A stretch of 42,121 bases of DNA from Gilliamella bombicola (GTDB lineage Bacteria > Pseudomonadota > Gammaproteobacteria > Enterobacterales > Orbaceae), in contig NZ_FMAQ01000016.1 in the NCBI RefSeq assembly GCF_900094945.1, positions 1-42,121 of the forward strand, written 5' to 3'. A model generated the notes under the pieces. That model ran no database searches. It worked only from the letters and a program-made list of their open reading frames with translations, and had not been told where the DNA came from. Of the stretch, positions 17,530 through 27,357 are shown piece after piece. Position 1 is the stretch's first letter. Every line of letters begins with the position of its first letter. Position numbers and translations under genes: made by a program.

Positions 17530-19965
17530 ATGTTTTCTTGGTGGACTAAAGTCTATTTTTTTCTTATCCAACTTTTGATCAAAATTTTTGTTAAAAGTAA
17601 ACCGATTCCTACTAATCCAATAACAGAATTAGAGCTTGATACTGCTAGACCAATTTTATATGTTCTACCTTACAACTCTCAAATTGATTTAATGGTAATT
17701 CGCTCCCTTTGTTTGCAATATAATTTACCTGATCCATTAATTGGTATCAATATTAACGGAAAAACTGTTCCTGCTTATATCTATATAGATAAAGGCCCCG
17801 GTATTTTTGCGTCTAACCAACAAAGAAAAAAAGCTATCGGTATTTTAAGGGATTATATTTCTGCACATCAACAAAATCATGATCTTGATATTCAAATGTT
17901 ACCCGTTTCGGTCATGTTTGGACGTCGGCCAGATAAAGAAGGTAAAAAAAAGCTATCACTACAAGTACTTGGTGCAACTAGTAAATTTCTAAAAATTATC
18001 ACATCAGGAAGAGACTGTTATACACGCTTTTCTCGTACTGTTTCGTTTAAAGATATTCATGTCGATAAACAAGATCTTTCGGTTTTAGCTCATAAATTGG
18101 CCCGTGTTGCACGTATTCATTTTTCCAAACAACGCATGGCTTCAATTGGTCCTACACTGCCAGTTCGCCAAGCAATGTTGAATAATCTACTCAAAAAACA
18201 AGCACTCTCAGAAGCAATACGAGAAGAAGCTAAAAGTAAAAATATCACTCTTGATAAAGCAAAAAAAAATGCATTAGCTAATTTAAACGAAATTGCAGCT
18301 AATTTTTCTTATCATATGCTTAGAGTCACTGATTTTGTCCTTACTTGGGCGTGGAATAGGCTTTATCAAGGGCTGAAAGTAACCAATGCAGATCCCGTTC
18401 GGGAATTAGCTCAAAATGGACAGGAGATTGTCTATGTACCTTGTCATCGTAGTCATATGGATTACTTATTGTTATCCTATGTACTTTATCGACAGGGGTT
18501 AGTACCTCCTCATATTGCTGCAGGTATTAATCTAAACTTTTGGCCTGCCGGCCCTATTTTTAGACGATTAGGTGCGTTTTTTATTCGTCGTTCGTTCCGT
18601 GGTAATAAACTCTATACGTCTGTTTTCCGGGAATATTTAGCAGAGTTATTTATTCGTGGTTATGCTGTTGAGTACTTTATTGAAGGTGGGCGCTCACGTA
18701 CAGGTCGGTTACTTGATCCTAAAACGGGTATGTTAATGATGACAATTCAAACATTACTACGTGGTGATGCAAGGCCTATTGCCATTGTTCCTGTTTATAT
18801 TGGTTATGAACATGTATTAGAAGTCGCAACCTATGCCAACGAATTACGCGGCGCTAAAAAAGAAAAAGAGAGTTTATGGCGTACTATCAAAGCATTTTTA
18901 AAACTAAAAAAATTAGGATTTGGTTATGTTAACTTTGGTCAACCTATCCCACTAAATCAATTTCTAAACCAACACGTTCCAGAATGGCGAGATGCTATTG
19001 AACCAACTGGCACTCAACGTCCTCAATGGTTAACACCAACCACGAATTTACTTGCTAATAAAATTATGGAACACATCAATTCATCAGCAGCAATTAACGC
19101 GATGAACTTATGTTGCTCAATATTATTGGCTGCGGACCAACGTGCTCTAACAAAAATTAGACTTGTTGAACATATTGATTATCTTTTAAAATTACTAAAA
19201 AAAGTCCCTTATTCAAATTTAATTACTATTCCAGATCAGACACCCGAAGAATTATTTGAACACGCTAAAGATATGGGGAAATTCATTATTACCACCGACA
19301 AAGTTGGCGAAATGGTCGGTCTTACCACCGAACAAGCAGTATTAATGACGTATTACCGCAATAATATTCAGCATTTACTGATTATCCCAGCTATTGTAGC
19401 CAGAATTGTGCTTAAACATAACCATATATCATCTGACGAAATTTTAGAACAAGTAAAGTGTCTCTTCCCTTTAATCAAATCAGAGCTATTCCTTTATCAT
19501 AATGATGAACAACTTACTGAATATGTGCATCAAATCATCGCAACTTATATCGATCTGAATTTAATTAACGATTCGACAGATAAGTTAGTAGTAAATTATT
19601 TAAAAATTTCAGGATTACAATTACTTGCTTCATCATCTAGAGATACACTGCAACGTTATGCTATTGCGTTTTCTTTATTACAAAAAGATCCAACAATCAG
19701 CCGAGCAACGTTAGAAAAAGAAGGCCGATTAATTGCCGAGCGATTATCTGTCTTACACGGTATTAACTCCCCTGAGTTCTTTGACAAAGGTGTATTTTCA
19801 ACACTTGTTGCATCGCTACGGGAACAAGGTTATCTAGATGATCAAGGTGACGAAAACGTACCAAAAATTGAAAAAATGAACGAAATCCTTAAACCACTTA
19901 TTACCACTAGAGTAATGCAAACCATTGACGAAATTAACCCTTTAGCTAAGCAATCCAATAGCTAG
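17530..19965 (+). CDS. plsB: Glycerol-3-phosphate 1-O-acyltransferase PlsB
   Basis: PlsB acylates glycerol 3-phosphate at position 1, the first committed step of phospholipid synthesis, at the inner membrane. The 811 residues match the E. coli length of about 807. The four acyltransferase blocks are visible: HRSHMD (His306, Asp311, same numbers as E. coli), GAFFIRRSFRG (block II, near 348-358), EGGRSRTG (385-392) and AIVPVYIGYE (block IV). The long C-terminal alpha-helical part typical of PlsB follows. GAGG lies about 12 nt before the ATG. It is flanked by a 277-bp promoter-side gap and a terminator, so it is probably monocistronic. Confidence 0.97.
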   Translation: MFSWWTKVYFFLIQLLIKIFVKSKPIPTNPITELELDTARPILYVLPYNSQIDLMVIRSLCLQYNLPDPLIGININGKTVPAYIYIDKGPGIFASNQQRKKAIGILRDYISAHQQNHDLDIQMLPVSVMFGRRPDKEGKKKLSLQVLGATSKFLKIITSGRDCYTRFSRTVSFKDIHVDKQDLSVLAHKLARVARIHFSKQRMASIGPTLPVRQAMLNNLLKKQALSEAIREEAKSKNITLDKAKKNALANLNEIAANFSYHMLRVTDFVLTWAWNRLYQGLKVTNADPVRELAQNGQEIVYVPCHRSHMDYLLLSYVLYRQGLVPPHIAAGINLNFWPAGPIFRRLGAFFIRRSFRGNKLYTSVFREYLAELFIRGYAVEYFIEGGRSRTGRLLDPKTGMLMMTIQTLLRGDARPIAIVPVYIGYEHVLEVATYANELRGAKKEKESLWRTIKAFLKLKKLGFGYVNFGQPIPLNQFLNQHVPEWRDAIEPTGTQRPQWLTPTTNLLANKIMEHINSSAAINAMNLCCSILLAADQRALTKIRLVEHIDYLLKLLKKVPYSNLITIPDQTPEELFEHAKDMGKFIITTDKVGEMVGLTTEQAVLMTYYRNNIQHLLIIPAIVARIVLKHNHISSDEILEQVKCLFPLIKSELFLYHNDEQLTEYVHQIIATYIDLNLINDSTDKLVVNYLKISGLQLLASSSRDTLQRYAIAFSLLQKDPTISRATLEKEGRLIAERLSVLHGINSPEFFDKGVFSTLVASLREQGYLDDQGDENVPKIEKMNEILKPLITTRVMQTIDEINPLAKQSNS

Positions 19966-19979
19966 GTTCACTAATTCAG

Positions 19980-20005
19980 TTTGCCCATTTATCAAAATGG
20001 GCAAA
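19980..20005 (+). terminator. Terminator after plsB
   Basis: TTTGCCCATTT (19980-19990) pairs with AAATGGGCAAA (19995-20005) around a 4-nt loop, followed by TTT. Confidence 0.7.
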
Positions 20006-20062
20006 TTTAGGCCAATCAATAGAGAATAAACTGATATAAAGAACGACCATTTTGTATAAAAT

Positions 20063-20076
20063 TTGACCCATGTCAA
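20063..20076. promoter_or_regulatory. Candidate FNR-type site upstream of fdnG
   Basis: TTGAC-CCAT-GTCAA matches the symmetry and spacing of FNR boxes (TTGAT-N4-ATCAA) with one change per half. It is the centre of a perfect 10-bp inverted repeat, 20058-20067 with 20072-20081. It lies about 130 bases upstream of fdnG. Formate dehydrogenase-N genes are FNR-activated in E. coli, so an oxygen-responsive role is plausible but inferred. It could also be a transcriptional hairpin. Confidence 0.45.
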
Positions 20077-20207
20077 ATTTTCTGGATTCCTACTTGTTTT
20101 TTCCTTTATTTCCATTTCATTAAAGATTATCATTATGAATAGTAAGGATGTTAATCGCTTCCAATATAATAAATTAAAATGTAATGTCAGCTTTCTAAGG
20201 AGTCCAT

Positions 20208-23200
20208 ATGCTATTTAACCGTAGACAGTTCTTTAAGATCTGCGCTGGTGGTATGGCAGGCACAACAGTTGCCACACTCGGACTAGCGCCGAATGTCGCA
20301 CTTGCACAAACTCGCCAATTTAAATTACTCAAATCAAAAGAAACCCGTAATAACTGTACTTACTGTTCAGTTGGTTGTGGAATGCTACTTTATAGCCGAG
20401 GAGATGGTGCTAAAAATGCCGAATCTTCCATTTTTCATATTGAAGGCGATCCTGATCACCCTGTTAGTCGCGGTTCACTTTGTCCTAAAGGAGCTGGTGT
20501 TCTTGATTATATAAAAAGTGAAAATCGCGTTAAATATCCAGAATACCGTGCTCCAGGTTCAGATAAATGGCAAAAAATAAGTTGGGCTGATGCCATTGAT
20601 CGCATTGCTCGTTTAATGAAAGCTGATCGAGACAAAAATTTCGTTGAAAAAAATGACAAAGGCAACACCGTTAATCGCTGGACAACAACTGGATGGCTTG
20701 TCACATCAGCTGCCAGTAATGAAACAGGTTGGTTAGCGTTTAAAGTTGCTCGCGCATTAGGAATGTTAAGCCTTGAAACTCAGGCGCGAGTTTGTCATGG
20801 TCCTTCCGTATCAAGTTTAGCCGCCACTTTTGGGCGTGGTGCAATGACCAATAATTGGAACGATATCAAAAATGCCAATGTTGTCATTGTCATGGGTGGT
20901 AATGCGGCAGAAGCTCACCCTGTCGGTTTTAAATGGGCAATCGAAGCCAAAATTAATAATGGTGCTGAGCTCATAGCCATCGATCCTCGTTTTCACCGAA
21001 CTGCTTCTGTTGCTGATCATTATGTGCCAATTCGTTCAGGATCTGACATTGCATTTTTACTCGGTATTATTAATTATCTAATTACACATAACGAAGTTAA
21101 CTTTGAGTATTTAGTCACGCATAGTAATGCGAGCCTCATTGTGCGTGATGATTTCAATTTTGATGCCGATAGCGGGTTGTTTAGCGGTTATGACGCAACT
21201 AATCGCCAATATGATCAAACGAGCTGGGCATATCAAAAAGATGAAAATGGTTATGCACTTCGGGATAAAACACTCAGCCATCCTCGTTGTGTTTGGAATC
21301 TATTAAAACAACATGTTAGCCGTTACACTCCGGAAATGGTAAATAAAGTGACCGGTAGCCCAATTGACGGATTTTTACATGTTTGCCGTTCTCTGGCTAG
21401 TACAAAGACCAATGATAGAGCGGCTACTTTTCTATACGCATTAGGTTGGACTCAGCATAGTTATGGTTCACAAATTATTCGCACTGCTGCAATGATCCAG
21501 CTTATATTAGGTAATATTGGTGTAATGGGCGGTGGCGTTAATGCACTTCGCGGCCATTCAAATATTCAAGGTTTAACCGATGTCGGTTTATTATCAAATC
21601 GCTTACCTGCCTATCTTGATTTGCCTAAAGAGTCTCAAGTTTCACTCGCTCAGTATTTGGATGAAAAAACACCAAAGCCGCTTGGTTCGAGAGAGGTGAA
21701 CTTTTGGGGGAATTATCCAAAATTCTTTGTCAGCTTTATGAAGTCAATGTATGGTGATAAATCGACTAAAGATAATGACTGGGGTTTTGACTGGTTACCA
21801 AAATGGGATAAAACCTATGACGTTTTAAGATTCAATAAAATGATGCGTGATGGCCAAGCTAATGGATTTATTTGTCAGGGCTTTAACCCACTCGCTGCAC
21901 TACCTGATAAAAATAGTGTCCGTGAAGGTTTATCTAACTTAAAATTCCTAGTTAGCATTGATCCTATGCCTACAGAAACCGCTGAGTTTTGGAAAAATCA
22001 TGGTGAATCTAATGATGTGGATTCTAGCAAAATTCAAACTGAAGTCTTTAGATTACCATCTAACTGTTTTGCCGAGGAAAACGGAACAATAGTTAACTCC
22101 TCTCGTTGGCTACAGTGGCATTGGGCAGCAGCAAGACCTCCTGGCGAATCTTTATATGATCCTGAAATTATTGCACGTATCTTTTTGAGAATTAAAGAAT
22201 TATATGCTGAAGAAGGTGGCGCCTATCACGAACCAATTGATAATTTAGTTTGGGATTATCAAAACCCTGAAGGTCCAGCGGCTGAAGAATTAGCTAAAGA
22301 TTATAATGGGCGTGCACTTACTGATATAACCGATGCAAATGGTAATGTGATCCTTAAAAAAGGTCAGCTATTGAGTGGTTTTTCTCAATTAAAAGCAGAC
22401 GGTACAACCTCATCAGGTATTTGGATCTTCTGCGGTTCTTGGACTGAGCAAGGAAACCAAATGGCACGACGAGATCCAAGCGATCCGTCAGGAAAAGGGG
22501 TTCACTCTGGTTGGGCTTGGGCATGGCCAATGAATAGGCGTGTGCTTTATAACCGTGCCTCGGCAGATGAAAACGGCAATCCATGGGATCCAAAGCGCGT
22601 TTTAGTCAAATGGGATGGCTCAAGTTGGGTGGGTAACGATGTTCCTGATTTTACAGCAACATTACCACCAAGTGCGGGCGCGGGTGCGTTTATTATGAAT
22701 AATGATGGTTTAGGGGGATTATTTTGTTTAAATCGGTTAGTCGATGGGCCATTCCCTGAACACTATGAACCGTTTGAAACACCTATTACCAATAACCCTT
22801 TTCATCCAAATCAAATCAGTAGCCCAGTGGCTCGTGTATTTAAAGAAGACTTGGCGCGATTAGGCAATGCAAGTGAATTTCCTTATGTTGGTACTACTTA
22901 TAGTATCACCGAGCATTTCCATTTTTGGACACAACATGCAAAATTAGCGTCAATCACTCAACCAGAACAGTTTATTGAACTGAGTGAAAATTTAGCCAAT
23001 AAAAAAGGTATTAAATTAGGCGATACAGTCAAAGTAACGTCACACCGAGGCTATATCAAAGCTAAAGCTGTGGTAACAAAACGTCTTCCGACATTAACTG
23101 TTGATGGTAAAGAAATCGAAACTATTGGAATTCCTATTGTTTGGGGGTTCACAGGTCAGACGAAGAAAGGATTTTTGGTGAATGAATTAACGCCTCATCT

Positions 23201-23276
23201 AGGTGATGCAAATTCACAAACGCCAGAATATAAATCATTCTTAGTTAATATCGAAAAAGTGACCAGCGCAGCATAA
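20208..23276 (+). CDS. fdnG: Formate dehydrogenase-N/O catalytic alpha subunit, cysteine form
   Basis: This periplasmic molybdopterin enzyme oxidises formate and passes electrons to the beta subunit. The 1022 residues carry a twin-arginine signal (NRRQFFK, residues 4-10), a [4Fe-4S] site (Cys50, 53, 57, 92) and the catalytic motif ARV-C-HGP. Codon 196 (TGT at 20793-20795) encodes cysteine exactly where E. coli FdnG and FdoG have selenocysteine encoded by TGA. His197 beside it is kept. The rest of the protein is closely similar to the E. coli subunit throughout, so it looks functional. AAGGAG lies 7 nt before ATG. fdnH, fdnI and fdhE follow; the fdhE linkage resembles the E. coli fdo locus, so FdoG is an equally good name. 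Confidence 0.95.
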   Translation: MLFNRRQFFKICAGGMAGTTVATLGLAPNVALAQTRQFKLLKSKETRNNCTYCSVGCGMLLYSRGDGAKNAESSIFHIEGDPDHPVSRGSLCPKGAGVLDYIKSENRVKYPEYRAPGSDKWQKISWADAIDRIARLMKADRDKNFVEKNDKGNTVNRWTTTGWLVTSAASNETGWLAFKVARALGMLSLETQARVCHGPSVSSLAATFGRGAMTNNWNDIKNANVVIVMGGNAAEAHPVGFKWAIEAKINNGAELIAIDPRFHRTASVADHYVPIRSGSDIAFLLGIINYLITHNEVNFEYLVTHSNASLIVRDDFNFDADSGLFSGYDATNRQYDQTSWAYQKDENGYALRDKTLSHPRCVWNLLKQHVSRYTPEMVNKVTGSPIDGFLHVCRSLASTKTNDRAATFLYALGWTQHSYGSQIIRTAAMIQLILGNIGVMGGGVNALRGHSNIQGLTDVGLLSNRLPAYLDLPKESQVSLAQYLDEKTPKPLGSREVNFWGNYPKFFVSFMKSMYGDKSTKDNDWGFDWLPKWDKTYDVLRFNKMMRDGQANGFICQGFNPLAALPDKNSVREGLSNLKFLVSIDPMPTETAEFWKNHGESNDVDSSKIQTEVFRLPSNCFAEENGTIVNSSRWLQWHWAAARPPGESLYDPEIIARIFLRIKELYAEEGGAYHEPIDNLVWDYQNPEGPAAEELAKDYNGRALTDITDANGNVILKKGQLLSGFSQLKADGTTSSGIWIFCGSWTEQGNQMARRDPSDPSGKGVHSGWAWAWPMNRRVLYNRASADENGNPWDPKRVLVKWDGSSWVGNDVPDFTATLPPSAGAGAFIMNNDGLGGLFCLNRLVDGPFPEHYEPFETPITNNPFHPNQISSPVARVFKEDLARLGNASEFPYVGTTYSITEHFHFWTQHAKLASITQPEQFIELSENLANKKGIKLGDTVKVTSHRGYIKAKAVVTKRLPTLTVDGKEIETIGIPIVWGFTGQTKKGFLVNELTPHLGDANSQTPEYKSFLVNIEKVTSAA

Positions 23277-23289
23277 GGAAGAGTAAATT

Positions 23290-24264
23290 ATGTCATTACA
23301 AACACAAGATATTATTCGTCGCTCTGCAACCAACACATTAACGCCAGCGCCACGAGCACGCGATTATCAACAAGAAGTAGCGAAGTTAATAGATGTCACA
23401 ACATGTATAGGCTGTAAAGCTTGCCAAGTAGCTTGTAGTGAATGGAACGATCTGCGAGCCGAAATCGGTAATACCGTCGGCGTGTATGATAATCCAGCTG
23501 ATTTAGAGCCAAAAGCATGGACAGTAATGCGTTATTCCGAAGTTGAAGTTAACGGTAAATTTGAATGGCTTATCCGTAAAGATGGCTGCATGCACTGTGC
23601 TGATCCTGGCTGCTTAAAAGCTTGTCCGTCAGAAGGTGCGATCATTCAATATGCTAATGGTATTGTTGATTTTCAATCTGAGCATTGTATTGGTTGCGGT
23701 TATTGTGTTGCGGGTTGCCCGTTCAATATTCCTCGAATTAGTAAAGAAGATAATCATTCGTACAAATGTACTTTATGTGTGGATCGTGTGGCAGTTGGAC
23801 AAGAACCTGCTTGCGTTAAAACCTGTCCAACTGGTGCGATTCACTTTGGTACTAAACAAGATATGATTCGTCATGCTGAAAATCGAATTGTAGATTTGAA
23901 AAAACGTGGCTTTGAACATGCAGGCCTCTATGACCCGCAAGGGGTGGGGGGAACTCATGTGATGTATGTTCTTCATCATGCAGATCAACCTGAGCTGTAT
24001 CATGGCTTACCGAAAGATCCTAAAATTAGTGAAATCGTCAAATTTTGGAAAGGTATTTGGAAACCATTATCTGCAGCTGCTTTTGTGGCAACATTTGGAG
24101 GCTTACTTTTCCATTATATGGGGGTTGGTGCAATTGAAGTGGATGAAGATGACATTGAACAAGAAAAGGAAGTTGATAGGCAAGCTCGAAAACGCCTAGG
24201 CTTACCTGTTTTTAGTCACAAAGATAGTGCTAATTTATCACAACAGGAGAATCACCATGAATAA
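23290..24264 (+). CDS. fdnH: Formate dehydrogenase iron-sulfur beta subunit
   Basis: FdnH carries electrons from the alpha subunit to the membrane cytochrome. The 324 residues include four cysteine clusters: [35 protein letters not shown] and CTLC...CVKTC, enough for four [4Fe-4S] centres. A C-terminal transmembrane helix (about 257-280) anchors it to the periplasmic face. It is roughly 30 residues longer than the E. coli protein, the excess being a charged tail after the helix. It starts 13 nt after fdnG and its stop overlaps the fdnI start by 8 nt, indicating translational coupling. Confidence 0.95.
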   Translation: MSLQTQDIIRRSATNTLTPAPRARDYQQEVAKLIDVTTCIGCKACQVACSEWNDLRAEIGNTVGVYDNPADLEPKAWTVMRYSEVEVNGKFEWLIRKDGCMHCADPGCLKACPSEGAIIQYANGIVDFQSEHCIGCGYCVAGCPFNIPRISKEDNHSYKCTLCVDRVAVGQEPACVKTCPTGAIHFGTKQDMIRHAENRIVDLKKRGFEHAGLYDPQGVGGTHVMYVLHHADQPELYHGLPKDPKISEIVKFWKGIWKPLSAAAFVATFGGLLFHYMGVGAIEVDEDDIEQEKEVDRQARKRLGLPVFSHKDSANLSQQENHHE

Positions 24265-24973
24265 AAAAGGGATGATTTTAAGAACACCACTTATTGTCCG
24301 CTTCTGCCATTGGTGTATGGTCTGTCTGTTTATACTTACCGCACTATCAGGCTTATCACTATTTTTCCCATCAATTAAATTGTTTGGGTTAGTGCTTGGC
24401 ACACCGCAATTAGTAAGGGCATTACATCCGTTTTTGGGGGGTATTGTTTTTATATTACTTATGTTTATGTTCTTAAAACTTGCTCATCATAATATTCCAA
24501 ATAAACAAGATATTTTATGGATAAAAAACTTTAAAAAAGTGATTATGGGCAAAGAAGAAGGTATTCCAATTGGCAAATACAATATTGGTCAGAAGTTTCT
24601 ATTTTGGTGCATTATGAGTTTAATTTTGGTCTTGTTTGTTACAGGAATCATTATGTGGCGCCAGTATATTTCGGACTATTTTCCTGTACCAATTGTTCGT
24701 ATAGCAATATTCTTTCACTCTCTTGCCGCTATTGGCTTAATTCTACTTGCTATTGGTCATGCTTATATGGCAATTTGGGTTAAAGGCTCAATTAAAGGGA
24801 TGATAACAGGTTACGTATCACGTGCTTGGGCACGAAAAAATCATTCCGCTTGGTATGAAGAAGAAATGGAAAAAAGTTATCAAGCAGAATTAAATGCTAA
24901 AACTGAATCCGAGCAAAACAAAGCTACCGCTAAACATGATATCGAGAATGATATTGAACATAAACCTATTTAA
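24257..24973 (+). CDS. fdnI: Formate dehydrogenase cytochrome b556 gamma subunit
   Basis: FdnI is the inner-membrane dihaem cytochrome that delivers electrons to the quinone pool. The 238 residues form four membrane helices. The haem-ligand histidines of E. coli FdnI (18, 57, 155, 169) correspond here to His18, His57, His154 and His168. I start it at ATG 24257, preceded by CAGGAGA, which overlaps the fdnH stop; the longer frame from 24227 lies inside fdnH. A polar tail of about 30 residues, rich in Glu, Lys and His, extends past the usual WYREIE-type end. Confidence 0.94.
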   Translation: MNKKGMILRTPLIVRFCHWCMVCLFILTALSGLSLFFPSIKLFGLVLGTPQLVRALHPFLGGIVFILLMFMFLKLAHHNIPNKQDILWIKNFKKVIMGKEEGIPIGKYNIGQKFLFWCIMSLILVLFVTGIIMWRQYISDYFPVPIVRIAIFFHSLAAIGLILLAIGHAYMAIWVKGSIKGMITGYVSRAWARKNHSAWYEEEMEKSYQAELNAKTESEQNKATAKHDIENDIEHKPI

Positions 24974-24980
24974 CTATGTT

Positions 24981-25005
24981 TACCGCTGAGCTACTATCAG
25001 CGGTA
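24981..25005 (+). other. Intergenic hairpin between fdnI and fdhE
   Basis: TACCGCTGA (24981-24989) pairs perfectly with TCAGCGGTA (24997-25005) around a 7-nt loop, only 8 bases after the fdnI stop. No T run follows, so it is more likely an mRNA-stabilising or attenuating hairpin that sets fdhE lower than fdnGHI than a full terminator. Confidence 0.55.
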
Positions 25006-25064
25006 TCACCGCTTAATGGTATAAAAGCAATAATCAGCCAAATCACAATCAATGAGAATGTACA

Positions 25065-25973
25065 ATGAGTATAAAAATAATCCCACAAAAACAACTTGAA
25101 CAACAAGCGTCAAACTCAGTGATTAGGCAGATCCCATTACTTTTTTTTCCATCACCCCAAAATATTTATGTTCATCGGGCAAAACGTTTAAAAACATTGG
25201 CGACCAATAACCAGTTTAATGATTATTTAAGTTTTTGCGCCCAAATTGTCGAACTACAAGCTAATTTAGCCAAACAAAACTCAGTTAATGTGGACTTGTC
25301 TCACCTTCTAAATGATAAATATCCACCATTAAGTTTAAACAACCTCCCTTTGTCCAACGTTTGGCAAGAATATCTTAACAACTTATTAAGTTCGATAACT
25401 GCAACGACCGAACAAATAGCATTAGTTATTGAGCAGCTTAAACAAAATACTGCCCAACAATTACACGATAAAGCTTTGCATTTACTCAATGGTAAGTTTG
25501 ATTGTGTAGACGGTAACGAAGCCCTATTTATATGGTCAAGCTTGTCGGTTTATTACAGCCAGCTAGCAAGCCAAATCAAAGGTAAAGCAATAGCAGAAAG
25601 TACAGATAAAAACTGTTTATGCCCCGTATGTAACAGCATGCCCGTTGCTAGTATCATCCAATTAGGTAGTAACAATGGCTTACGCTATTTGCATTGTAGT
25701 TTGTGCGAAAGTGAGTGGTATGTACCTCGAATCAAATGCACGACTTGTGATAATATGAAAGATATCCAATACTTTTCACTTGACGTAGAACTATCCGCCA
25801 CAAAAACAGAATGTTGTGATGCTTGCCATAGTTATTTAAAAATCCTTGATCAAGATAAAGATCCACACATTGAGATCATCGCCGATGACATTGCCTCATT
25901 GATATTAGATATCAAAACAGAAGAAGAAGGCTTTGCCAAAAGCGGAATGAACCCATTTATATTTGCTCAATAA
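25065..25973 (+). CDS. fdhE: Formate dehydrogenase accessory protein FdhE
   Basis: FdhE is a cytoplasmic factor needed for activity of respiratory formate dehydrogenases; it contacts the catalytic subunit before Tat export. The 302 residues show the four CxxC pairs of the family: 186/189, 211/214, 225/228 and 251/254, which bind iron or zinc in a rubredoxin-like C-terminal domain. The N-terminal two thirds is helical and weakly conserved. It lies 91 nt after fdnI behind a hairpin and ends the operon. The E. coli fdo locus has the same order. Confidence 0.93.
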   Translation: MSIKIIPQKQLEQQASNSVIRQIPLLFFPSPQNIYVHRAKRLKTLATNNQFNDYLSFCAQIVELQANLAKQNSVNVDLSHLLNDKYPPLSLNNLPLSNVWQEYLNNLLSSITATTEQIALVIEQLKQNTAQQLHDKALHLLNGKFDCVDGNEALFIWSSLSVYYSQLASQIKGKAIAESTDKNCLCPVCNSMPVASIIQLGSNNGLRYLHCSLCESEWYVPRIKCTTCDNMKDIQYFSLDVELSATKTECCDACHSYLKILDQDKDPHIEIIADDIASLILDIKTEEEGFAKSGMNPFIFAQ

Positions 25974-26123
25974 AAGTACATATAACACTATGATTAAGAA
26001 ATAGTTTACGATGGCCGTATAACGATTTTATTAATAATAATCATTAATTCATAAAATACAACTTAACTTTTCTGATGAATAAGGCTACAATAAAACTACT
26101 GTACTAGTTTATGAGTGTGTTTT

Positions 26124-27086
26124 ATGAAACGTTTTATTTTGTTAATAATAATGGTATTGCTTACGCCTTTTTACAGTTTTGCAGATACAATGAAAAATGT
26201 TGCCATTACGGCAATTGTTGAACATCCTTCATTAAATCAAATTCGTGATGGTGTCAAAGATGAACTAGTAAACAGCGGCTATAAGTTAAATGAAAATTTG
26301 ACTGTACAATATAAAAGTGCACAAGGAAGTAGCGCAAATGCAGCTCAAATTGCAAGGCAATTTACTACAACAAAGCCCGACGTTATTGTGGCAATTGCAA
26401 CACCAAGCGCACAAGCAACCGCTGCTGCAACTAAACACATTCCTATCGTCTTTGCTGGTATTACCGATCCAATAGCGGCTAAATTAGCTAAAGATTGGCA
26501 GCCAACAGGTACCAATATTACAGGGGTATCTGATTACCAAGAAATAGGTCCACAAATTGATTTCATGAAAAAAATCGTACCTAACGTTAAATCGATCGGT
26601 TATATTTATAGCCCGAGTGAAATTAACTCAACGGTTGTACTAAGACACCTTCAAACTTTATTAACAGAACAAGGGATCGCTCTTTTTGCTGTACCCGCTC
26701 AAAGAACAGCAGATATTTCAACAGCAGCAGCTTCTTTAAAAGGTAAAGTTGATTTGATCTATACCACAACGGATAATAATGTTGTTTCAGCCTACGAATC
26801 TTTAGTCAAATTTGCCAATGAAAACAAAATTCCCCTTTTAGCCTCATTTCCTGATGCCATTGAACGGGGAGCGGTTGCGGCATACGGCATGAGTTATTAT
26901 GACGTGGGTCGTCAATCAGGTAAACTTGTTGTACGTATTTTAAAAGGTGAAAATCCAGGGAGCATAGCCCCAGAAATAGGACAATCCCTACGCCTTGTCA
27001 TCAATACCGATGCAGCTAAAAAACAAGGCATCACATTAACACCAGAAGTCATTCAATCAGCAGATAAAGTCATTGGAAATCATTGA
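26124..27086 (+). CDS. ABC transporter substrate-binding protein (PF04392-type, TrpX-like), copy 1
   Basis: This 320-residue periplasmic protein has a signal peptide ending FYSFA before DTMKN. It then shows the ABC_sub_bind fold: VAITAIVEHP at the start, SAQGSSANAAQIARQF, KPDVIVAIATPSAQA, GYIYSPSEINS and LIYTTTDNNVVSAYE. Family members bind aromatic amino acids or related ligands (TrpX in streptococci); the ligand here is not determined. I begin at ATG 26124 rather than the GTG at 26115 because it gives a standard signal peptide. It is closely related to the next gene, evidently a tandem duplicate. A hairpin follows the gene. Confidence 0.88.
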   Translation: MKRFILLIIMVLLTPFYSFADTMKNVAITAIVEHPSLNQIRDGVKDELVNSGYKLNENLTVQYKSAQGSSANAAQIARQFTTTKPDVIVAIATPSAQATAAATKHIPIVFAGITDPIAAKLAKDWQPTGTNITGVSDYQEIGPQIDFMKKIVPNVKSIGYIYSPSEINSTVVLRHLQTLLTEQGIALFAVPAQRTADISTAAASLKGKVDLIYTTTDNNVVSAYESLVKFANENKIPLLASFPDAIERGAVAAYGMSYYDVGRQSGKLVVRILKGENPGSIAPEIGQSLRLVINTDAAKKQGITLTPEVIQSADKVIGNH

Positions 27087-27101
27087 ATAAAATAAATTAA
27101 C

Positions 27102-27129
27102 AGCCTTGTTTAATTAAGTAGACAAGGCT
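27102..27129 (+). terminator. Hairpin after the first binding protein
   Basis: AGCCTTGT (27102-27109) pairs with ACAAGGCT (27122-27129) around a 12-nt loop. There is no T run, so it may be a weak terminator or an RNA-stability element between the two binding-protein genes. Confidence 0.4.
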
Positions 27130-27357
27130 CTCAATATGGCAAACAACCGCTCCTAATCAGTAAACATTACTGACAGCCAACTTTAATTCAACAATAAAAT
27201 AATCCGTTACAACATCTTTTGTTTAATAATAACAATCATTCACAATTGTAACGAAATGTTTACACACAATATTTTTACTCTAGAAAATTATCTAATTTTG
27301 CTTTATAGTAACTCAATATTTAACTTATATGTAAAAAAAATATTACAGGAGCATTTT

